Source: a virus
IMG/VR virus record: IMGVR_UViG_3300025087_000941
Coordinates: 1-64,000 of that record
Strand: one strand, 5' to 3'
Length of the DNA: 64,000 nt
Translations under genes and position numbers: made by a program
Notes under the pieces: generated by a model
The model's database searches: none
Told to the model about the DNA's origin: nothing
The model's input: only the letters and a program-made list of their open reading frames with translations
Shown: piece by piece, positions 57,744 through 64,000 of the stretch
Layout of the letters: the number at the start of each line of letters is the position of its first letter
Position numbering within the stretch: the stretch's first letter is position 1

Positions 57744-59281
57744 TGTCGACTAAGTTTCTCTTTGTGCTTGTATACGCCCAATCGGATGCTCCCGTCGACT
57801 CCTAGACAGGAATTATGATCGGTTAAAACCCTAGTCGAATCGGGTATCCTATCAGCCAACTCTTTCTTCAGAGATCCAACTAATAGTCCACATTTATCGG
57901 GATAGTGCCAAAGCCCGTCCTTCCCCCCTGTGACTTGGCGAGATGGTCGAAAGGTATTAATGGCGTAGCGAGTTCTCATTATAACACTGTCTAAACTGAG
58001 TAACTTCGAATACGACAGGTCTCGACAAACATCGTCAAAAAAGAAGTCGGACGTGTCTGGGTATGCCGTGTCGTGGAATCCACCAGTCTGTAGAAACGCC
58101 TCTCTCGTCATAGTCATCCCCATGACGTATCCGTACCTACGCTCAGCACAATCCTCGACTGCAGCGTAACCCGGAGCAATGAATTGCGATCCTATTAGCG
58201 TAGTTATGTTTTCTTCCGTCTGCATGTGGTTCTCTAGCTTTATGACATCACAGAATCTGTCCGTGTGCCACCATTTGGGCAGTATTTTTGGATCAGCTCC
58301 TCGTAGTTCGACATAACGAGGAATAAGAACATCTGCGTAACCCCTCCACTTTAACATGTTTAGATCCCAGTTCGGCATAAACCAAACTCCACAAGACATG
58401 TTTGTAACTACGTACTCTGTGCTCATTATATCAGAAATGGCTCGGTTGAACCCCTCCCAAACCCCCAACCACGGTTTTTTACCACGTTGTTGTATCTGAT
58501 AACCAGACATCACGCGAACTCGGATCCGTGGAAATAACGACTGATTTTCGGCAATCCAATCCCTCATCGGCGTGTTTTTGCCGCGGTGTTCTGCAAATTC
58601 CGCGATAGACGCGCGCTCGTATTCCGGGTGGCACATAAGAATTACTTCGTGGCCATCGTAGAAAGAGTTCTTATTGACCGATTCTAGAAACCTAAGTATT
58701 GTCAGAATTCGGTCTCTCACATATACCGTAAGGGTTACTCGATTGTTGTCTTTAATATTTCCTGGTCCGGATGTCAAGTACCCATTGTCGGGGCGAAATC
58801 CCAGAGATTGGAGTTCCTCAGATCTAAGTTCTTTAATTTCGCGCCTGTTAAAACTTACTGGGGTAGGTAGTTGTATATAACATCCACGAGTCCCCAGAAT
58901 CTTGTTTATCTTTCTGGTAAATATCCCGCGAATATCCGATACGACTTGTTTGACAGCACGATTTGATAACCGAAGAGATACCCCAGCTATACCAAATCTT
59001 CCGTGTGTAGGCTTCTCGGTATCCACTGCTATCACACCGACACACTGCCCATTTTTGGCTGATACAGAATATAGAGCAACAACTTCAGGAATCTCTCGGT
59101 CCCAACTAGAAAACGTAGTCCAGTTTACCCGTATATTTTTGAACCTGCTTAAATCGAAGACTTTACTATCTATCGGCGTATAAACCAAAGACCCGCGTAC
59201 AGAACCCGCTGCGTGCAATCGGGCAGTTCGATTCAATTCAGAAGACAGAGACGGTTGTGGGGTTGAAAGCGACATCGGCAA
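57740..59281 (-). CDS. Two-domain glycosyltransferase-like protein, 513 aa
   Basis: The C-terminal half contains VNKNSFYDGHEVILMCHPE, NMSCGVWFMPNWDLNMLKW and GMTMTREAFLQTGGFHD, a GT-A-like pattern. The same elements occur in the C-terminal half of the 520-residue protein at 60583. The N-terminal 190 residues are beta-rich and unrecognised (a possible acyltransferase-like segment with VALYSVSAKNGQCVGVIAVD). Acts in the cytoplasm on unknown sugar. Confidence 0.65.
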   Translation of the reverse strand: MPMSLSTPQPSLSSELNRTARLHAAGSVRGSLVYTPIDSKVFDLSRFKNIRVNWTTFSSWDREIPEVVALYSVSAKNGQCVGVIAVDTEKPTHGRFGIAGVSLRLSNRAVKQVVSDIRGIFTRKINKILGTRGCYIQLPTPVSFNRREIKELRSEELQSLGFRPDNGYLTSGPGNIKDNNRVTLTVYVRDRILTILRFLESVNKNSFYDGHEVILMCHPEYERASIAEFAEHRGKNTPMRDWIAENQSLFPRIRVRVMSGYQIQQRGKKPWLGVWEGFNRAISDIMSTEYVVTNMSCGVWFMPNWDLNMLKWRGYADVLIPRYVELRGADPKILPKWWHTDRFCDVIKLENHMQTEENITTLIGSQFIAPGYAAVEDCAERRYGYVMGMTMTREAFLQTGGFHDTAYPDTSDFFFDDVCRDLSYSKLLSLDSVIMRTRYAINTFRPSRQVTGGKDGLWHYPDKCGLLVGSLKKELADRIPDSTRVLTDHNSCLGVDGSIRLGVYKHKEKLSRQ

Positions 59282-59286
59282 TTTAC

Positions 59287-59823
59287 CTACTCTTTGGTTG
59301 ACCGAGTCATGTGTATAGACGTTCGATCACTGGTTGATCGAATAAACCCGGCTTTGTTGTAACACTTTATAGCCGAAAAGTTCTCTAACTTGACGTTCAA
59401 ATAGATTGATTGGATGCCGAGAGTTCGGGCGTATCCAACGATAGCGTCGATGGCTTTGGGCATAATGCCTCTACCAAGAAAGACATCTTCTCCTATCATC
59501 ATTCGGCCTATTTCCGCCTTACTGTTCAGATAGTCGATATTGTACAAAGAAATAAATCCGACGTAATCGCCCTGGCATGCTATTATAAAACTTCGATCTG
59601 TGGTAGATGCCACATAGTAATCCCACCAAGCACGATGTTTTTCCTTCGTTACTTCAGAACTGTCGAAGAATCCACAACGAACTCTGCTTTTATTCCTCCA
59701 TGTTTGCACCAACAGAATGTCGGATTCTTTGAGCGATCGTAGCTCGACATCGCCCAGTCTAATAGAGACATTGTTTACGACCGTTGGATTAGATGGAATT
59801 GTGTCGATCATTGTGGTTACCAT
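59287..59823 (-). CDS. GNAT N-acetyltransferase (PseH/WecD-like)
   Basis: The 178-residue protein has the GNAT order: VELRSLKESDILLVQTWRN at the start, FIIACQGDYVGFISLYNI, then EIGRMMIGEDVFLGRGIMPK (acetyl-CoA pyrophosphate loop, with Gly-Arg-Gly) and NFSAIKCYNKAGFI. In sugar operons such enzymes acetylate amino sugars. It overlaps the formyltransferase gene by 35 bases. Confidence 0.82.
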   Translation of the reverse strand: MVTTMIDTIPSNPTVVNNVSIRLGDVELRSLKESDILLVQTWRNKSRVRCGFFDSSEVTKEKHRAWWDYYVASTTDRSFIIACQGDYVGFISLYNIDYLNSKAEIGRMMIGEDVFLGRGIMPKAIDAIVGYARTLGIQSIYLNVKLENFSAIKCYNKAGFIRSTSDRTSIHMTRSTKE

Positions 59824-60586
59824 TCTCTTGGTCGTAAGACAGTTTAACTGTATAGAATCTGTTGCCAAGTTTAACAAATGGTTGTGGGAATGGCGGGAAT
59901 GTTAGAGCCTGGACATGGCGGATGAGGTTGGAATCGGCTTTGTCTAAGTAATGTCCAGGAAAATCCGATCTGAAGTACAAGTTCCCCCGTTTTTCGTGGT
60001 CAGCAGGTAAAGTGTCGAGAAGGCAAATATCTTGTTTACTGTTAGCAAATTCTAGGACCGGCAAAAGTTTTTTGAACAGCTGTGTTGCTGTTTCTACTGC
60101 GTCATCGTACAGATCCCTTCCCGTATACCAACATGGAAACTCCCGCTCGGCAAACGCTACTAAACGTCCGTGGTCGATTTGACTATCCATCTCGTGAATT
60201 GACACGCCATAAAAATCGTCTCCCCGAAGAACTGGCCACACAGTTGGAAAGGCTCCGCGGTACTTACGAATATCTCCGAGATGGACGTTATAGGCTCCAA
60301 AAGCCGGTAAAGACAGAATACTTTTCGGTAGTATTTTATCGTAGTAGGCAGAAATAACAACGTCGGTATTACTAGGAATGCTGGGCGCAGAAAAAGACGT
60401 CGAATATGGAATTCCTCTTGTCTTGGCTAACGGATGGATTTTTTCGAACCAGCTATCTTTTGGATCTGTTGACAAGTCGGATTTATTTGATACAATCGAA
60501 ACTACTTCGATATTACTGCTCGACAAAAGTTCCTTGAGTACAGCTGCGCCCACCGTCTTTCCGCCGAAAAATGCGACTGTTTTCAT
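59789..60586 (-). CDS. Formyltransferase (sugar N-formyltransferase-like)
   Basis: The 265-residue protein has the formyltransferase signature YNVHLGDIRKYRGAFP and VSIHEMDSQIDHGRLV, supplying the catalytic Asn, His and Asp. It resembles tetrahydrofolate-dependent sugar N-formyltransferases (for example VioF, FdtF) more than methionyl-tRNA formyltransferase because of the small size and context. It would formylate an amino sugar made by the DegT enzyme. Confidence 0.82.
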   Translation of the reverse strand: MKTVAFFGGKTVGAAVLKELLSSSNIEVVSIVSNKSDLSTDPKDSWFEKIHPLAKTRGIPYSTSFSAPSIPSNTDVVISAYYDKILPKSILSLPAFGAYNVHLGDIRKYRGAFPTVWPVLRGDDFYGVSIHEMDSQIDHGRLVAFAEREFPCWYTGRDLYDDAVETATQLFKKLLPVLEFANSKQDICLLDTLPADHEKRGNLYFRSDFPGHYLDKADSNLIRHVQALTFPPFPQPFVKLGNRFYTVKLSYDQENGNHNDRHNSI

Positions 60587-62145
60587 GACGTCCTAATAGA
60601 CTGGTCCAGACTAAAAAATCTGTTACCTACTCCAGCTCTCTCTGCTGGATCAAAGTCTATCGGAAAGTGTCCCTCCATACAGAACGAATCTTGCGGGCTG
60701 TACTTTTTATTGTCCCCGGCTAGCCGTTGGTCGAAGTGGTTCCATCCATCTGTGTCATGAGGGGCTATACGACTAAGGTCAAATCCGTTTGTAGATGTAA
60801 AGAAGTCTTTGTCTATGATTTGCGCGTATTGGCTTATCGCGTGTCTGTGGCATCCATTCTCGCTGACGAGTAGATTTGGTTTGTGTATCCCGGTGACATC
60901 GAGCCATTCTAAAAACTCGATTTCGGAGATGTAGTAATCGTGTAAATCGGACAGATTTCGAGTTTTTACGAGCACCCTTTCGTGTGTAAACTTGTTTACT
61001 CTTTGGATGTAGCACCAATACGCGTTTAACATGTTATCGGCGGAATGGTCATCTAAACGAATAAAATCATTTGACTGCGCGTAAGCGAACAGAACTACCG
61101 GGACAAGTGCCTTTTGATCTGTTGCCCACTTGAGAAGATTGATGTCCCAATTGGGAGAATAATAAAAGTCGCAATTTCCTACGTTGGACACCCAGTTTGT
61201 AGACGCATAATCGAACCCAGTATTAGTAGCCTCGGCCATTCTCCTATGCCAATCGAACATACTCGCTATCGGCTGTTTCCGGTCAGGCAGAAAAATTTCT
61301 CTTATGCTTAGTCTTGGTAATAGACTCGTATCCAATCTGTACAAGTAATCTCTCATAGTAGAAAATCCCGGCAGCTCGTCTTGCGGAAACGTCTCTATGT
61401 CGCAAGATTCGCGAACCAGAATTATTTCTGTGCGAAAGAAACTATTTTTGTCTATGTTTCGTAGAAACTGGTCAAGGCTTCTTATCCTATTCGCTGCGTA
61501 GACTGGAATTGAGATAAGCAAGTCGTTGGACACCAACCCCCTTTTTACCAGCAAATAGCTATCCCCCCAGGGGAGCGCCTGTTTTATGCACACACGAAAG
61601 TATTCGCCAAGACGTTTTAGTTCTTCGTCGTACAATGTATTGCCGATAAATTGGGGGTGCGAGATAAAGGAAATCTGCGATATTTTGTCGGCGAGATCTT
61701 TATCTATTGACCGAAGTATGTCGTACTCCGAACCTTCGCAATTCATACGAATCAAGGCAACGGGTCCTGTTGATTCGACAACCGATTTAAGAGATGCTGT
61801 CTGAACTGTGGGAGATGTGTCATTAGCGCAAAGTATGCTAGCAGCATCCCCTCCCCAGTTACCCATTCTAGCTGATCCGGTTGCGTTTGTTACGGCCATC
61901 GGTAACACAGTCGCCATTTCGCCGAAACGAGACTGTGTTTTTTTGGCTCGTTCGACGTCGGGTTCGAATCCTATTATCTTGTTGGGGTATTGTGTAAAAT
62001 GTTGTATTTCGTCTCCTTCGGACGTTCCGATATCGAGAATGATGCCGTCATTCAAAAGACAAGGCATGTAAGGAAACATGGCGTATCCACCATAAGACGA
62101 CGCATAGGATAAAACTCGGTCGCGACAGAATTTTTTATCTGTCAT
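60583..62145 (-). CDS. FkbM-type methyltransferase fused to a glycosyltransferase-like domain
   Basis: Residues 1-200 carry ILDIGTSEGDEIQHF, IIGFEPDVERA and LIRMNCEGSEYDIL, the FkbM methyltransferase pattern. Residues 210-520 share RNIDKNSFFRTEIILVRE and YYSPNWDINLLKW with the GT-like protein at 57740. A two-step enzyme that adds and methylates a sugar is the simplest reading. Coupled by 4-base overlaps to both neighbours. Confidence 0.72.
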   Translation of the reverse strand: MTDKKFCRDRVLSYASSYGGYAMFPYMPCLLNDGIILDIGTSEGDEIQHFTQYPNKIIGFEPDVERAKKTQSRFGEMATVLPMAVTNATGSARMGNWGGDAASILCANDTSPTVQTASLKSVVESTGPVALIRMNCEGSEYDILRSIDKDLADKISQISFISHPQFIGNTLYDEELKRLGEYFRVCIKQALPWGDSYLLVKRGLVSNDLLISIPVYAANRIRSLDQFLRNIDKNSFFRTEIILVRESCDIETFPQDELPGFSTMRDYLYRLDTSLLPRLSIREIFLPDRKQPIASMFDWHRRMAEATNTGFDYASTNWVSNVGNCDFYYSPNWDINLLKWATDQKALVPVVLFAYAQSNDFIRLDDHSADNMLNAYWCYIQRVNKFTHERVLVKTRNLSDLHDYYISEIEFLEWLDVTGIHKPNLLVSENGCHRHAISQYAQIIDKDFFTSTNGFDLSRIAPHDTDGWNHFDQRLAGDNKKYSPQDSFCMEGHFPIDFDPAERAGVGNRFFSLDQSIRTS

Positions 62146-63251
62146 AGCACAGCTTCTATTAGCGCGTCTGAAATACTGTCAACATCGCCGTCGGTCAACC
62201 ACAAGTGCATAGGTAAGGATAGGATGGACCCAGCGACCGCGTCAGTATTGGGGCAGTCGTGATCCGAGGATCTGTAAACATCGTGCTCGTAGGTAGGAAG
62301 ATAGTGGACGGATGTACCTATCCCACGGTCAGCGAGATTGTTGATTATATCATTTCGTTTTGTCGGATCTACCTTCACGACGAACAGATGCTGGGCGGAC
62401 GTGTTTCTAACGTCGTGTCCGATTAAAGACACTCCACTTACACACCACAACCTAGACCTGTAGAGACTCGCTATTTCCCGACGACGGCTATTATTTTCGT
62501 CTAGTTTTTCGAGTTGCACAAGACCTATGGCCGCCGAAACATCTGACAGATGATACTTCCACCCAACAGAATCAATAGAGTAGCCCCAACTATAATGCCC
62601 TCCAACAGATCTCGAACAAGTACTCTTATCTACCCCCAACCATCGGAGCTTTATCGCTCGTTCATAAAGTTGTTGACTGCGAGTTACAAGAGCGCCGCCT
62701 TCCCCCATTGACAGGTTTTTGACGGCGTGAAAAGAGAAACAGGTAATATTATTTCTCCCTATTCGCGTACCGCGATAAAAAGCTCCGCAGGCGTGCGCGG
62801 CATCTTCGACAACAGGGATGTGTTTAGTAACTCTTCGTATGGAGTCCATGTCGCATGGTTCTCCACCATAGTGCATAACCATTACAGCTTTCGTTTTTTT
62901 GGTTATCTTTCTAGCTATGTCATCGGAAGATACGCACAAAGTATGTGGGTCGATGTCTGTCCATACAGGAGTAGCGCCCACGTATCTAATTGCGTGGGCA
63001 CCGGCTACAAAGTTAAGAGCCGGGATGATTACTTCATCTCCCTCTCCGATATCGAGTAAAACTAGCGCTAGGTGCAGCGCCGACGTGCAACTGTTAGTGC
63101 CAACAACATATACACCATTTCCTATAAAGTTAGCAAAAGCGTCCTCGAATTTTTTTGTTCGAGGTCCTAACCCGGACCAACCAGATCGAAGGACTTCGGC
63201 TACAGCCAGTTCTTCTTCTATACCGTACTTAGGCTTTAGAACAGGTATCAC
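62142..63251 (-). CDS. DegT/DnrJ/EryC1-family sugar aminotransferase
   Basis: The 369-residue enzyme has SGWSGLGPRTKKFEDAF, VVEDAAHACGAFY (PLP phosphate region) and FSFHAVKNLSMGEGG with the PLP-binding Lys. These enzymes transfer an amino group to a keto-sugar bound to a nucleotide. It fits between the SDR dehydratase and the formyl/acetyltransferases. Confidence 0.9.
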   Translation of the reverse strand: MIPVLKPKYGIEEELAVAEVLRSGWSGLGPRTKKFEDAFANFIGNGVYVVGTNSCTSALHLALVLLDIGEGDEVIIPALNFVAGAHAIRYVGATPVWTDIDPHTLCVSSDDIARKITKKTKAVMVMHYGGEPCDMDSIRRVTKHIPVVEDAAHACGAFYRGTRIGRNNITCFSFHAVKNLSMGEGGALVTRSQQLYERAIKLRWLGVDKSTCSRSVGGHYSWGYSIDSVGWKYHLSDVSAAIGLVQLEKLDENNSRRREIASLYRSRLWCVSGVSLIGHDVRNTSAQHLFVVKVDPTKRNDIINNLADRGIGTSVHYLPTYEHDVYRSSDHDCPNTDAVAGSILSLPMHLWLTDGDVDSISDALIEAVL

Positions 63252-63266
63252 TATAGTTCCCCAGAA

Positions 63267-64000
63267 CTATTTAGAATTTCGAAAGTCGACGCACAACTTA
63301 CACCCGCAAATAGGAGAAGTCCCTCGTTGTACCCCGTTCTTCGAAATCCACGTTATGTCCATCGCTGGTATAACGGCGCAAACCCGAGGATGGGCGAAGT
63401 CGAATGGGTGATTGCTCATAGATGGCGGCACACCAAAATCTTTGCAGAACAGCTTTCTGGATCGCGTCATGGTTTCGCTAGCTTTAAGTTCGGGGCATTC
63501 TTGAAATGTGGCTGACCATTGATGCCAAAGGAACGGAAACGTAAGTCCAAACGCAGGGTGCCCTTTTTCACAACGTTTGAATGAAAAAAAAGTTTCCTCG
63601 TGAAAGGATCTATAATGATCCGGAAATCTCGCGGCTTCTGCCCACTTTTCCTTAGTGAACCCAAAACAGCACCCCGACGGTGCGCCTAACCGACCAGGTG
63701 TCGCATCTCCCGCGTCCCATCTATTAACGTGTTCTCGATTGCCCGAAGAGTCCTTTTTACGCGCGTCGTAGGTTCGGGGTGTAACCGAGTCCGGGTTCTC
63801 TAAAAGCGCCGGCACATCAACTGGGTCAAACCAGTAAAACCCCCAAGACGCCGACCCAGCAGACGGATTGTTGTCGAGAAAATACTCCATAGTTCTTACC
63901 CAGTCATCTACTACAAGGATGTCGTCGTTCAACAGGATAACAATGTCGGCACCTCGTTTGATTAGAGTATCTGTTAGCGCATTCCACGACGGGGCTATGC
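63267..64000 (-). CDS. GT2-family glycosyltransferase (partial, extends past window)
   Basis: The frame runs off the right edge. The visible N-terminal side has ADIVILLNDDILVVDDW with the acidic donor motif, then GFTKEKWAEAARFPDHYRSF and EETFFSFKRCEKG. It ends 15 bases upstream of the aminotransferase. Its N-terminus lies outside the window. Confidence 0.78.
   Translation of the reverse strand, partial: IAPSWNALTDTLIKRGADIVILLNDDILVVDDWVRTMEYFLDNNPSAGSASWGFYWFDPVDVPALLENPDSVTPRTYDARKKDSSGNREHVNRWDAGDATPGRLGAPSGCCFGFTKEKWAEAARFPDHYRSFHEETFFSFKRCEKGHPAFGLTFPFLWHQWSATFQECPELKASETMTRSRKLFCKDFGVPPSMSNHPFDFAHPRVCAVIPAMDITWISKNGVQRGTSPICGCKLCVDFRNSK

Noticed and set aside
1-64000. CRISPR array or prophage attachment site
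   Set aside because: No regularly spaced direct repeats and no integrase or tRNA-targeting att repeat were seen.

Overview
The window looks like part of the early/middle region of a large tailed bacteriophage genome. It carries phage-type replication and recombination genes: family A DNA polymerase, primase-helicase fusion, SSB, Sak4-like ATPase, Cas4-like nuclease, DNA and RNA ligases, RuvC-like resolvase, and SNF2- and DinG-type helicases. It also has three DNA methyltransferases, phage tRNA genes, MazG, and very dense packing with many 4-base start/stop overlaps (ATGA, GTGA, TTGA). No virion structural genes are visible. Base composition is moderate, so the host cannot be told from the sequence alone.

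Layout. (1) 1-5200, plus strand: a ubiquitin-like conjugation module made of a beta-grasp Ubl, a BCS1-like AAA+ ATPase, an E2-like protein with a C-terminal cysteine-rich domain, a JAMM/JAB peptidase and an E1-like adenylating enzyme. (2) 5200-22000: RNA ligase, RuvC-like enzyme, SNF2-like helicase, Cas4-like nuclease, Sak4-like ATPase, SSB, a Dam-type methyltransferase, a SAM methyltransferase, a kinase-like protein and an ATP-dependent DNA ligase. Two clear tRNAs (Leu, Thr) and one defective tRNA-like element lie here. Between these genes sit arrays of tiny Ser/Cys/Arg-rich genes. (3) 22000-27000: a regulatory gap with repeated CCTAATAG boxes, a double-HTH regulator, a primase-MCM-like helicase fusion and a D12 methyltransferase. 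(4) 27000-36700: zinc proteins, metallophosphoesterase, lipoprotein, macro domain, then a PRPP-synthetase-like gene followed by a NAMPT-like gene that contains an intein. This pair matches the phage NAD+ reconstitution pathway NARP1. (5) 36700-49700: more small zinc and Ser/Cys genes, UDG-DNA polymerase fusion, MazG, a eukaryotic-type protein kinase, a metallophosphoesterase, a Mom/DUF4338-like protein and a DinG helicase. (6) 49677-64000, minus strand: one tightly packed operon of at least 14 genes for sugar biosynthesis and glycosyl transfer, running past the right edge.

The most unusual content is a set of about 33 tiny genes (54-111 codons) scattered through the plus-strand half. Most encode one or two copies of a short motif of the form Ser-x-Cys-x-(Ser/Gly), usually one near the C-terminus. 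Many are translationally coupled to each other and to conserved genes. One tandem set (8778-9736) keeps protein similarity while differing at many third codon positions, which argues for real, selected proteins. I do not recognise the family. Together with the ubiquitin-like module, the NAD+ pathway, the macro domain, RNA ligase, kinases and DNA modification enzymes, the window reads as a phage region rich in host-takeover and counter-defence functions.
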